From Palsa-506 sp963755815 (GTDB lineage: Bacteria > Actinomycetota > Actinomycetes > Streptosporangiales > Streptosporangiaceae), in contig CAVWLF010000011.1 in NCBI GenBank assembly GCA_963755815.1, positions 1-64,000 of the forward strand: a stretch of DNA of 64,000 nucleotides, read 5' to 3'. Every line of letters begins with the position of its first letter. Positions within the stretch are counted from its first letter, which is position 1. Positions 24,823 to 34,220 of the stretch are shown piece by piece. The notes below the pieces were generated by a model that saw only the letters and a list, made by a program, of their open reading frames with translations, made no database searches and was not told where the DNA came from. The translations under genes and the position numbers were made by a program.

Positions 24823-25270
24823 TCACGGCCCTAACTCATCGGCCGCGGCGACGTGGTCGAGCGCCAGCTGGTGGGCCCGGTCCTTCTCGTCTCCGGGGGA
24901 GGTGCGGATGTCGGGCGTGACGCCGCTGCCTTCCCAGTTGCCGCCGGTGACCGGGCCTGACGGCGCGGGCCGCCCCCGGGTCGCCGCCGAGGCAGTTCCG
25001 CAGATCGAGGATGAGGGCGTCGGCGCCGGGCTCGCTGGCGGGCCGCGGGGCGGCGTGGTAGACCAGCCGCAGGTGCTGGTCCCCGTTGACTGACTGCAGG
25101 TCAGCGGTGACGGCCGCGGCCAGCCACTGCTCATCCGCAGCGTACCGGCGGCCGGCCAGCGACGCGGCCGGCGCGCGGGTGATCTGCACCGCGGCGGCCG
25201 GATCCACGTAGTGCTCGTTGACCAGGGTGGTGACCTCCGCCACCACGGCAGCCACATCATCGAAGTCCAC
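24823..25270 (-). pseudogene. Remnant of an S41 (C-terminal processing-type) peptidase
   Basis: Only pieces of the family remain. The 5' part has the N-terminal helical cap (VAEVTTLVNEHYVDP) and DLQSVNGDQHLRLVYH, jumps to ALILDLRNCLGGDPG, and then in another frame to GGNWEGSGVTPDI and AHQLALDHVAA, the normal C-terminal end. The parts that should lie between (the strand before the DLR motif, and about 90 residues with the catalytic Ser and Lys) are missing. With about 149 residues rather than 300 or more and a frame change, it cannot be an active protease. Real deletions, not only an indel, so this is true decay. Confidence 0.75.
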
Positions 25271-25358
25271 GCAGGCCAGCTAAGCGCCTACTTGACCAGG
25301 AGTCCATCGCCCGCCACCCGGCGGCGCCGGGCCGGGCGGGCCAGAAAGAGGGAGGGAA

Positions 25359-25796
25359 ATGAGCGGCGACGCTATAGCACCTGATCCGGGCGCTGCGGTC
25401 CGCGCGGAACTAGTCGCGGTCGAGGAGGACTGGGCGCGGGCGATCGTGTCCAATGATGCCGGGCGGATCGCGGGCTTCATGGCGGATGACTGGGTGGTCG
25501 TCTCCGATTCTGGGATTACCGCCGCGGAGCGCTTCCTGGCTGTGCTGCGGTCCGGCGAGCTGACTCACTCGGTCATGATCGCGGCCGGGGTCAGCCGGGT
25601 CCGGGTCTACGGCGATACCGCCGTGGTCACGGTGCGGATGACCAGCACCGCGCACTACCAGGGCCAGCGGCTCGAGGCTGACGAGTGGACCACGGACGTG
25701 TTCGTCCGGCAGGCTGGCCGCTGGCGGTGCGTGCTGACCCACCTCACCGCGGCTGCCCCGGCTGGACCGGTGCCGGGCGAGAAGCCGGAGAATTGA
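25359..25796 (+). CDS. NTF2-like / DUF4440 family protein
   Basis: 145 residues, ATG at 25359 with a strong GGAGGG site upstream. The first helix (AELVAVEEDWARAIVSNDAGRI) and following strands (FMADDWVVVSD; VRVYGDTAVVTVRMTS; RWRCVLTHLT) form the cone-shaped NTF2/DUF4440 fold used by many small enzymes and binding proteins (ketosteroid isomerase-like). Ligand unknown. It lies four bases before a VOC gene, so the two are co-translated or at least co-transcribed. Confidence 0.82.
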   Translation: MSGDAIAPDPGAAVRAELVAVEEDWARAIVSNDAGRIAGFMADDWVVVSDSGITAAERFLAVLRSGELTHSVMIAAGVSRVRVYGDTAVVTVRMTSTAHYQGQRLEADEWTTDVFVRQAGRWRCVLTHLTAAAPAGPVPGEKPEN

Positions 25797-25800
25797 TGGC

Positions 25801-26184
25801 ATGAGCGTGCAGCTGAACCACACCATCGTCTCGTGCCGCGACCAGCAGCGGTCGGCGGCGTTCCTCACCGGGATCCTGGGCTTGCCGGCGGCTACCCGCT
25901 TCGGGCACTTTCTCGTGGTGGAGGCCGACAACGGGGTCTCGCTGGATTTCTCCGAGACCAGCGGCGATATCACGTCCCAGCACTATGCTTTCCTGGTCGG
26001 CGAGGAAGAGTTCGAGGCCGCGTTCGGCCGCATCCGCGAGCGGGGCCTGGCGTACTGGGCAGATCCCGGCCGGACCCGGCCCGGGGCGGTCAGTGACCGT
26101 GACGGCGGTCGCGGCCTGTACTTCGACGATCCCGATGGCCACCTGCTCGAGATCATCACCCGGCCGTACGGCAGCGGCAGTTAA
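25801..26184 (+). CDS. VOC family protein
   Basis: 127 residues. QLNHTIVSCRDQQRSAAFLTGILGL opens the first module; the second ends YFDDPDGHLLEIITRPYG, with the conserved His/Glu metal-ligand positions of glyoxalase-like proteins. Function not predictable. Stop overlaps the stop of the convergent polysaccharide deacetylase by four bases. Confidence 0.87.
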   Translation: MSVQLNHTIVSCRDQQRSAAFLTGILGLPAATRFGHFLVVEADNGVSLDFSETSGDITSQHYAFLVGEEEFEAAFGRIRERGLAYWADPGRTRPGAVSDRDGGRGLYFDDPDGHLLEIITRPYGSGS

Positions 26185-26975
26185 TCCAGGCCGCCGGCCG
26201 CGGCTGGCGGCCGGGCCGGCGCGGCCAGCAGCTGGCTGACCGTGACGAACGTGTAACCCTCGTCGGCCATCGCCCCGATCAGCCGGTCGAGCTGGGTCAT
26301 CAGGGCGGCATTCGGCTCCGAGCCGCCATCGTGGGCGAGCACGATGCTGCCCGGAGTGGCCTGCCGGAGCACGGTGTCCACGTTCGCCCGCGCATTGCTC
26401 CCGGTGACGTGGTCTGACCAGAGGGCCACGCCGTACTTCAGCGCGGCGCAGACCTCCAGCCCCACGCTGTCGATGCGCCCGTACGGCGGCCGGCACAGCG
26501 TCGGCGCGCGGCCGGTCAGCCCGACGATGAACTCATGCGTGCGCTCCAGGGCGCCGCGGGCGGATACCTCGTTCAGGTGGGTGAGATCGGTATGCGCCCA
26601 GGTGTGGTTGCCGAGTTCGTGCCCGGCCGCCGCGGCCCGCCTGACCAGGTCCGGCTGGGACTTCGCGCGCTGGCCGACCAGGAAGAACGTGGCCTGCACG
26701 GCGCGCCGGGCCAGGATGGCGAGCACTTTCGGCGTCCACTCGGCGGTGGGGCCGTCGTCGATGGTCAGCGCCACCAGCCGGCTGGCCGGCTGCTCCCGGA
26801 AGGTCACCGTGGCCACCCTGGCCGCGGTCAGGCCAGCGGGCACCGCCGTCCGTGCCGTCGGGCCCTCGGTCATCACCACGGGCTCCGCGGCGAAGCCGGC
26901 CACGGCACCGGGGATCGCCCCGGCGGCCACCAGCCCGGCCCCGGAAAGAAAATACCGCCGGTCCATGCTCGTCAA
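26181..26975 (-). CDS. Polysaccharide deacetylase (NodB/CE4), exported
   Basis: 264 residues. The N-terminus, DRRYFLSGAGLVAAGAIPGAV, resembles a twin-arginine-type signal peptide, so the enzyme is probably exported. NodB motifs are visible: motif 1 LTIDDGPTAEW (catalytic Asp and metal Asp), motif 2 GHELGNHTWAH (metal His pair), motif 3 RPPYGRID, and later VALWSDHVTG and IVLAHDGG. Family members remove acetyl groups from peptidoglycan, chitin or other glycans. Start ATG 26975; a second ATG at 26963 is possible. Confidence 0.88.
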   Translation of the reverse strand: MTSMDRRYFLSGAGLVAAGAIPGAVAGFAAEPVVMTEGPTARTAVPAGLTAARVATVTFREQPASRLVALTIDDGPTAEWTPKVLAILARRAVQATFFLVGQRAKSQPDLVRRAAAAGHELGNHTWAHTDLTHLNEVSARGALERTHEFIVGLTGRAPTLCRPPYGRIDSVGLEVCAALKYGVALWSDHVTGSNARANVDTVLRQATPGSIVLAHDGGSEPNAALMTQLDRLIGAMADEGYTFVTVSQLLAAPARPPAAAGGLD

Positions 26976-27029
26976 CCCTAGCCGTCAGGGCCTCCGCATG
27001 ACGCCGGCCAGGCCGCCGGCTGCGCAGAC

Positions 27030-27805
27030 ATGGCCACGCGTTTACTCGCGCGTTACGGTGCGGGTGTGACATACGGGGACATCGACGTCGTGGCCGACTG
27101 CGGAGCTGATCCGACCTGGGGCACGTACTGTGACGACGCCTTCGCGGCCGCGGTCAGCGGGGCCCAGCCGGGGCAGACGATAGGGATCCCGCCCGGCTTG
27201 TACAAGACCAGGCGGCCGATCATCGCCCCGCCCTACGTCGGCTGGGCTGGCAGTCCGGCGACGCCGCTGGTGGGGAGCTGGGCCGAGTACGGCAGCGTGA
27301 TCAAGCCCGGCCCGGACTGGGCGCCGGGCGACTGCCCGCTCAGCGCGGTGATCGCCCTGCTCGACCAGGCCACCGGCGGCTACCGCACCCGGTCCGAGGA
27401 GCAGCACTTCCGCAACCTGATGCTCTCGGGCTCCGCGCTGCCCGCCGGGCCGGCCGTGCACGGCATCGCCTCGCTCGATCGGGCTGCACCTTCAAGCGCG
27501 ACGGCGCGAGCGGCAGTGCCGGCGGTGCCGGGATCCGCATCCGCGATTTCCCCGGGACCGTGACCATCACCGGATGCCAGGTGTTTCCCGGGCTCAACGA
27601 CGACGGCACCGGCGAGGTCACCCCGCGCCAGGCCATCCGCGTGACCGGCGGCGGCCGGGCCGTCTTCGCCGGGTGCTACCTGCAAGGCCGCCAGCGCGCC
27701 GGGCAGGCCGGCCGCGCCAGCGCCATCAGCTACGACCGCACCACCACCTGGGCGAAAGGAAAGACCAGCGCCCCCGTCATCGTCGCCGGGCCCGGCCCGA
27801 CCTGA
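27030..27805 (+). pseudogene. Right-handed beta-helix (pectate-lyase-like) protein, broken
   Basis: The first frame (start ATG 27030, or GTG 27066 giving MTYGDIDVVADCGADP) has the typical opening of single-stranded beta-helix proteins, with IGIPPGLYKTRRPI. The frame breaks near 27478 after VHGIASL; a different frame continues GCTFKRDGASGSAGGAGIRI and then FPGTVTITGCQVFPGLNDDG, to a stop at 27805. The helix is short (about 258 residues) compared with functional family members, and residues appear to be missing at the junction. Fold class is fairly sure; enzyme activity is not. Confidence 0.55.
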
Positions 27806-27822
27806 CGAGCCCGACGGCCTGC

Positions 27823-29082
27823 TCAGAACGTCGCGGCGCACCAGGGCGCGGGGTCGGCGTACATGGCGGCGGACAGCCTGGCCAGCGTGCCGGGCGTCCG
27901 CTCGGACACCAGGCCGGCCGCGGCCAGGGTGCCGAGCCTGGTGCCGCCCAGGTAGACGGCTCCCAGGGCCTCCACGGGCAGCACGATGTCCGCCGCCGCC
28001 GTGGTGCGCTCGCAGCTGGGCGCTCCGCCGTCAGCGGGCCCCGGGCACTGCAGCCGCCACCGGCCAGCGTTGGCGGGCAGTATTTCGTCGGTCACCTCGA
28101 GCACGACGTCAGCGGCGCCGGAGTAGCGCCGCTGGCCGAGCGCGTCCGGGACGCTGACGAGCCGGATCCAGAGCCCGTCGGTCAGGACGGCGCGCGCCCG
28201 GCGCCGGTCGGCGAGCATGTCCAGCAGCGGATCGTCGACCGGCCGCTGCCGGGCCACGACCTCGCCGATCAGGTCCCGGGAGAGCAAATCGGCCCACAGC
28301 GCCCGCGCGGCGGCGGCGTCTGCGGCAATGAGCTCGGAGATCACCAGGCTGCCGTGCGGCAGGCCGTATTCGGCCCAGTCGGCCTTCGTCCGGTACAGGG
28401 CATAACCGCACGGACCCGAGTCGTCGCTGGCCAGCACGCACTTCAGCGAGGTCATGCCGCGCCGGAAGAATTCGAAGTCCGAGAGGATGCCGTTCCACCA
28501 GCGCTCGTCCCTGGACACCATCCCGGGCCGGCCCGGGACGGCCGAGTCGTAGACCTCGGCCAGCTCGGTGCGCAGCTCGGCGGGCGGGGCGGCCCGCAGC
28601 CGCACGCCGCCCTGGCCCGCTCCCGCGTGGCCGGCCGGGCTCAGCGCGCCCTCGCCGCGGCGGATCGTCAGCCGCAGCTCCCCGGAGGCGCAGCCGTAGC
28701 CGTACCTTCCGTAGATGCCGGACTCGGTCGCGAACAGCGCGGCGACGGCCTCGCCCCGGGCGGCGATCTCCGCGAGCTGGTGGCGCATCATCGCCGACAG
28801 GATGCCGCGCCGCCGGTGGCTGGGCCGGACGCCGACGTAGCTGACCCCGGCCGCCGCCGTGCTCGCGCCGGGCACGGTGAGCTGGAAGGAGTACGCACCG
28901 GCCGTGCCGACGATCGCATCGCCGTCGAACACGGCCACGCTGCGATCGAACTCGAAGATCTGGCGCTCCAGCGCGACGGCCTCGGCCGGCCACGGGTTCT
29001 CGTTGAACGCCTGGCTGAGTACCTCGCCGAAGGCCTCCAGCTCATCCGGCGTCACGGGCCGCGGCTGATAACGCTCACTCAT
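27823..29082 (-). CDS. Eis-type GNAT N-acetyltransferase
   Basis: 419 residues. The tandem GNAT plus sterol-carrier-like C-terminal layout of Eis is seen: VSYVGVRPSHRRRGILSAMM (acetyl-CoA loop, V-R-P-x-x-R-R-R-G), ALFATESGIYGRYGYG, then a second GNAT half and the C-terminal domain ending AAMYADPAPWCAATF. The chain ends in Phe, as in Eis, where the terminal carboxylate acts in catalysis. Eis enzymes acetylate amines such as aminoglycosides and lysines. Likely monocistronic. Confidence 0.88.
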   Translation of the reverse strand: MSERYQPRPVTPDELEAFGEVLSQAFNENPWPAEAVALERQIFEFDRSVAVFDGDAIVGTAGAYSFQLTVPGASTAAAGVSYVGVRPSHRRRGILSAMMRHQLAEIAARGEAVAALFATESGIYGRYGYGCASGELRLTIRRGEGALSPAGHAGAGQGGVRLRAAPPAELRTELAEVYDSAVPGRPGMVSRDERWWNGILSDFEFFRRGMTSLKCVLASDDSGPCGYALYRTKADWAEYGLPHGSLVISELIAADAAAARALWADLLSRDLIGEVVARQRPVDDPLLDMLADRRRARAVLTDGLWIRLVSVPDALGQRRYSGAADVVLEVTDEILPANAGRWRLQCPGPADGGAPSCERTTAAADIVLPVEALGAVYLGGTRLGTLAAAGLVSERTPGTLARLSAAMYADPAPWCAATF

Positions 29083-29148
29083 GCTGCTACACCTATCCCA
29101 TCGGCGGCCCGGCGGGCGAATCCATTTTGCCGCGTCCGGGCCCCGTCC

Positions 29149-32100
29149 TCACAGGTATCCGAGGTCACCCGCGGCTCGCACCGCCTGGCCGAGCAATTCC
29201 TCCGTTTCGGCAGGCTGGCCCGCGTCCCATCGGCGCACGGCGTGCTCAACCAAGGTCCGGACGGGCTCCAGGAGCAGCTGCTGCGGGGGCCGGAGCATCC
29301 CGCGCGCATGCTCTGCTGCTTGCTCTATCTGCCCGGAGCCAAGGGCGATGGCGAGCAGCGGCCACAGTGCCATCCAGTCGAAGAAGTAGCGAACCGGAAG
29401 CTCTTCCCACCTTTCCAGGGCGTCCTGCGCGTCCGCTGCCGCCTGCTCCCGCTCTCCGCTGCGCCATGCCACCCAGGCGCGGTTGGCGATGGCCATGGCC
29501 TCATACTCGGGGAGCGAGGCCTCGCGGGCCCGCTCGATCACCGGATCGATGGCGCGGCGCACCGGCGCCGATGTCGCCCCGCTTCCGGTCGGCGACCATG
29601 AGGTAAGTGAGCGCCCGGGACCGCGTGCCGGCGTCGCCCTGCCGCTCGGCCTCGGCCAGGATTTCCCGCAGTACCGCGGTCGCCTCGTCCAGGTCCCCGT
29701 GGAAGAGAAGCGTGAACCCGAAGGTAAACCCCGACCACCACCGCGGCGGGGGGTCGACCTCGGCCGGCGGCCGCGGCCGCGGCCCGGGCGAACTCGAGCG
29801 TGTCGTCCGCGACCAGGTACCGGTCGCGGCGGAAATACAGCTGAACGATGCTGAGGAAGAAGCTCGCCCGCTGCTCGGCGGATCCGTGCGCCTCGACGAA
29901 CGGGCGGACTCGCTCGATCAGCAGCGCATGCCCCGCGGTGTCGTTGAGCCAGTACAGCATCTCCATCCGCTGGGCCTGCACGGCCAGCCACAAGGAAAGC
30001 CATTCCGGCTCCGGCGGTTCAGCGGCCGGCCCGAGTTCCTGCTCGGCCAGATCACACTGCGCGAGCGCCCGCTGATGGCGGTGGGCATCCCCCTCGGCTT
30101 CGCTGCTATGGAAGTGCAGCTGTGCCCGCTGGACCGGATCGCGGGCCACCGCCAGGCCCTTTCCGTAGGCCTCGACGGCCGCGTCGTACCGGCTCAGCCG
30201 CTCCAGGACCACGCCCAGGCTCTGGCAGATGGCGGCATAGGCATCCGGCCGCCGGCCGCCATCCAGTTCCTCGATCAGGCCGGTCGCCTGCCGGTAGAGC
30301 GCGATCGCCTCCTCGTTCGCGTACCGGTCCCTGGCCCGGTCGCCGGCCACGGTGAGCGGGGGAATCGCCCGTGCCGGCTCGCTGCTGCGCGAGTAGTGAT
30401 AGGCGAGCAGCTCGGCGTGCTCGAAAGGCTGGCTGCCCGCGGAGTGCTCCAGCACGCTGCCGACCCGCCCGTGTAGCTGCTGGCGGTGCGATACCAGCAT
30501 GCCGTCGTAGGCGACCTCGCGGGTCAGCGCGTGCCTGAACACGAAGGTGCGCTGCGCGAGATCGTGCCGTTCCCAGATGAACTCCAGCCCCTTCAGCTCC
30601 TGCAGCCGGGCCTCAAGCGCCATGTCGCCGTCACATACCTCCTCGGCGAGATCGAGCGAGAACTCCCGCCCCAGGACCGCCGCGACCTGAAGGGCTGCTT
30701 TCTGGCGGGCGCTCAGCCGGTCGATCCTGGCCGCCAGCACCTGCTGGACCGTCTCGGGCACGGTGCCGTCCGCCGGGTCGCCGCCGGAGTCCCAGCGTGG
30801 CCCGGGCCAGCTCCTCAAGGAAGAACGGGTTGCCGTCGCCGCGGGTGGCGATCGCCGCCGCGGCGGCCGGATCCCCGGCCGGCAGGATCGAGGCGACGAT
30901 CTGCTCGCTGGCGGCCGGGGACAGCGGGCGCAGCGACAGCTGGGCGGCGAACGACTTGCCGATCCACGGCGGGGAGTAACCGGGGCGGTAGGTAGCCAGC
31001 AGCAATACCGGGACCGACGGCAGCTCGTCGACGAATCCGGCCAGGAAAGCCTCGGACGTCTGGTCGACCCAGTGCAGGTCCTCCACCAGCACTACCAGCG
31101 GCCGGCGCCGGGCCTCCGCCACCATCAGCAGGCGCAGCGCCTCGAAGGTCCGGGCCCGGATGTCCTGCGGATCGAGCTCGGCCAGCCCCGGGCCGCCCGT
31201 CGTCACGCCGAACGCATGCCGCAGGTAATGCGCCAGGGACACGTCGAGCTCGAGCGCCTTGATCTTCAGCTCGATCTTGGTCGCGACCAGGTCGGGCGAC
31301 TCGCCGGCCGCGATCCCGCAGGTATTGCGCACCAGGTCGAACAGCGGCAGATACGCGATCCCGGTCCCGTAGGACAGGCAGCGGCCCTCCACCATGGTCG
31401 CCCGCGGCTCGGCCAGCCGGCGGAACTCCCAGGCCAGCCGGGACTTGCCCAGGCCGGGGTCACCAGCCAGGCCCACCACCTGGCCCTCGCCGCCGACCGC
31501 CAGGTCCAGCGCCCGGCCCAGCTCAGCGAGTTCACGGTCGCGGCCGGTGAACGGGCTCAGCTCGTCGCCTGAGCTGATCCGGGCCGTCCGGGGACCCAGC
31601 CCGATGACCTTGAGCGGCTGGACCGTTCGCTCCTTGACCTGGACCGGGGTTACCTCCTCCACCTCGAAGTAGCCGCGGACCGCCTCGGCCGTCCGCTGGC
31701 TCAGCAGCACCGCACCCGGCTCCGCGGCCGCCTGCAGCCGGGCGGCCAGCACGGTGGTGTCGCCGAACGCGGTGTAGTCCATCCGGAGGCCATCGCCGAT
31801 CGCGCCCACGACCACCAGGCCGCTGTTAATCCCGATCCTGATCTTCACCTCGGACCGGCCGACGATGCCGATCGCCGCCAGCACCGCGCGGCGGGCATGA
31901 TCCTCGTGCGCGATCGGTGCCCCGAACAGCGCCATGAACCCGTCGCCGAGGAACTGGTTGATGGTTCCGGAGTAGCGGTGCACCTCGGCCAGCGCGTCCT
32001 GGAAGAAGCGGTCGATGACCTGGTGAAAATCCTCCGGCCCCAGCTGCCTGGCCAGGTCGCTGGAGCGCACGATGTCGCAGAACAGCACGGTGACCTGCTT

Positions 32101-32334
32101 GCGCTCGCCCCCGGCGGCACTCGGGACGGCCAGGATCTCCTCGCTGATATGCCGCGGGGTGTAGCTCGCCGGACCCGGCGCGGCGGCCACCGCGCGCCCG
32201 CATCCGGGGCAGAACCTGGCCCCTTGCGGCTGCGCGGCTCCGCACTGCGGGCAGGAAGGAACCAGGCCCGCGCCGCAATTCGGGCAGAAACGCGCGTCGC
32301 CGGGAGTATCGTGCCGGCACTCAGGGCACCGCAA
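29149..32334 (-). CDS. Zinc-ribbon / class III nucleotide cyclase / AAA / TPR regulator, multiply frameshifted
   Basis: TTG start at 32334. Two zinc ribbons (CPECRHDTPGDARFCPNC and CPQCGAAQPQGARFCPGC) are followed by a class III cyclase domain (VTVLFCDIVRSSDLARQLG; FLGDGFMALFG; IRIGINSGLVVVGAIGD), an AAA/STAND domain (Walker A AGDPGLGKSRLA; Walker B VVLVEDLHWVD), and a helical TPR-rich part. Three frame changes are needed, near 30775-30805, 29760-29775 and 29565-29585; the pieces then read as a typical protein of about 1060 residues ending at 29149. Actinobacteria carry many such proteins; signal unknown. The breaks could be errors or decay. Confidence 0.75.
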
Positions 32335-32587
32335 CGGCGACCACCCCCATGCCGGTCAGCTCCGCTGGTAACCGCGGGCGATGCCGCTGGGTCATGCCCG
32401 CCATGCCCCAGAGTGTGCGCTCCCCGGCATTCGCGGCACAAGCAAACCATTGCCATCCGCCTTCCCGGCACCGCGCTGAGGCTCATCCGCCGCATCCGCC
32501 CCGGCATCGCGGCCGCGGGCAGGAGAGAATGGTGGCTGCCGGGGGAGTGTCGGTTCCGGCGGCCGGGCAGCTGGAGAGGAGCCGGAA

Positions 32588-33559
32588 ATGGGCGTGGCCG
32601 AGGTTATCTTCGGGCGGGTCGCCGACGGTGAGCTGGTGATCGTCGACGGTGGCATGGGTACTCAGCTGCAGGCTGAGGGCACGGCGATGGACGACGTCGC
32701 GTGGAGTGCCCGCGCCAATCTGGAGCAGCCCGACGTGGTGCAGCGCATCCACGAGGAGTACATCCGGGCCGGCGCCGAGGTGATCATCGCGAATACGTAC
32801 GCCGCCAGCCGTGCGGCCCTGGAGCCCGCCGGGCTCGGCAGCCGCGTCGCGGAGGCCAACCGCAGCGCCATGCGCGCGGCGCTGCGGGCCCGCGAGACCG
32901 CGGCCACCGGCCCGGTAGCGGTGGCCGGCTCGATGTCGTCGTTCAGTCCGATAGACATGGATCCCGGGGCGCTGGGCAAGCCGCTGGACGTCCCGGCCGC
33001 CGAGGATCCCCGCTTCCCCGGCCTGGCCGATTTCCGTGAGCAGGCGAAGCTGCTGGCGGAGGAGGGCGCCGACCTCATCGCCCTGGAGATGATCAGCGCC
33101 CGCGGCTACGGCCGCGCCGCCCTGCGCGCCGCCGCCGAGACCGGGCTACCCGTCTGGCTCGGCCTCAGCCCGGTCCGCCTGGATGACGGCACCCTCGGCA
33201 CCCTTCCCGAGCTGGGCGACGGTGACAGCTTCGAGGACCTGCTGAGCGCCCTGGCCGACCCGGCGCCGGCCGCGGTCACCGTGATGCACGCCGATCCCGA
33301 GGTGGCCCTGGACGCGATCGAGATCATCCGCGGCCACTTCGCCGGGCCCATCGGGGTCTACGCCGAGACGGGCGGCTGGGAGCCGCCGAACTGGGTCTTC
33401 GACGGGCTGACCCCCGGCCAGTACCTCCAGCAGGCCATCACCTGGGCCGATCACGGAGCGCAGCTCATCGGCGGCTGCTGCGGTGTCGGACCCGGGCACA
33501 TACGAGCCCTCGCCGACGGCCTGCCCCGGCGCCGCCGGTCACCCGATCAGGGAACCTAG
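32588..33559 (+). CDS. Homocysteine S-methyltransferase family protein
   Basis: 323 residues, ATG at 32588 with a GAGAGGAG site. The family TIM barrel opens with IVDGGMGTQLQ, and the zinc-binding C-terminal motif GGCCGVGPGHI and a ~NTY motif (IIANTYAASRAAL) are present. Members transfer methyl groups to homocysteine from S-methylmethionine or similar donors. Possible role in methyl recycling. The 253 bases upstream hold the divergent promoter region with the cyclase gene; no clear elements were seen. Confidence 0.88.
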   Translation: MGVAEVIFGRVADGELVIVDGGMGTQLQAEGTAMDDVAWSARANLEQPDVVQRIHEEYIRAGAEVIIANTYAASRAALEPAGLGSRVAEANRSAMRAALRARETAATGPVAVAGSMSSFSPIDMDPGALGKPLDVPAAEDPRFPGLADFREQAKLLAEEGADLIALEMISARGYGRAALRAAAETGLPVWLGLSPVRLDDGTLGTLPELGDGDSFEDLLSALADPAPAAVTVMHADPEVALDAIEIIRGHFAGPIGVYAETGGWEPPNWVFDGLTPGQYLQQAITWADHGAQLIGGCCGVGPGHIRALADGLPRRRRSPDQGT

Positions 33560-33658
33560 GCCGCCAGCCCGATGACGATAGATCGTGCTCGCGCCCGGGA
33601 CACGCCCGCCGGGCCGGGGGATACTGTGCAGCGAACTGAGCTGGGAAGGGGTGCGGCG

Positions 33659-33997
33659 GTGACGGTCGTGGAGTTTCCGGTTGACGGTGGCGGCGCTGTG
33701 CTGGTTCAGGTGGCACCAGGCGCGCCGGCCGGGGTCGTAACGCGCGGCCTGGGAGTGGCGCAGGGCGTCGAAAAGATCGAGCACTCGTTCGGCCAGGCCC
33801 TGGGCACGATTCAGGCGGTTGCGAACGGAGTGCTGGAGCAGCTGAGCGGGATGGGCCGCCGCCCGGATGAGGTGCATCTGGAGTTCGGGCTCGAGTTCAC
33901 CGCGAACGCGGGGACCGCCTTGCTGGTCGCGGCCGGCGGCTCAGCGCATCTGCTGGTTGAGATGACCTGGAAGACCGGGCAGCCGCCGGCCGCATAA
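33659..33997 (+). CDS. Trypsin-co-occurring domain protein (Trypco1 / CU044_2847 type)
   Basis: 112 residues from the GTG at 33659, chosen because it follows a GGGAAGGGG site and begins with the family strand MTVVEFPVDGGGAVLVQV; a GTG/ATG frame also opens at 33572. The C-terminal half (VHLEFGLEFTANAGTALLVAAGG ... LLVEMTW) is the recognisable family strand pair. Such small proteins sit beside trypsin-like, caspase-like (CHAT) or TIR effectors in NTP-dependent conflict systems of actinobacteria. Here a CHAT protease gene follows within about 220 bases, fitting that pattern. Exact biochemistry unknown. Confidence 0.72.
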   Translation: MTVVEFPVDGGGAVLVQVAPGAPAGVVTRGLGVAQGVEKIEHSFGQALGTIQAVANGVLEQLSGMGRRPDEVHLEFGLEFTANAGTALLVAAGGSAHLLVEMTWKTGQPPAA

Positions 33998-34086
33998 GCG
34001 CGTCCGGCTGAAGCTCCGGTCCTGCCGGCAATGGCGCCGCCGGCGGTCGGCTGGGCCGGGCGTGGCCTGGTCAGACCGCGGGCCCA

Positions 34087-34110
34087 CCGTGAAGGCCGCT
34101 GCCTTCACGG
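34087..34110 (+). terminator. Strong hairpin between Trypco1 and CHAT genes
   Basis: CCGTGAAGGC-CGCT-GCCTTCACGG: a perfect 10-base stem with a 4-base loop, about 90 bases after the Trypco1 stop and 110 before the CHAT start. No T-tract follows, which is common for GC-rich actinobacterial terminators, but an operator or attenuator is also possible. Confidence 0.5.
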
Positions 34111-34220
34111 CCTGTCGCGCCCGCCGCGTCGGTGCCATTATGAGATATGGCTATGGCGGCCGGAGACGCGCAGGAACCGGGCACGGCCATAGTCGGCATG
34201 GGAAAGCCCGGGTTGAAACG

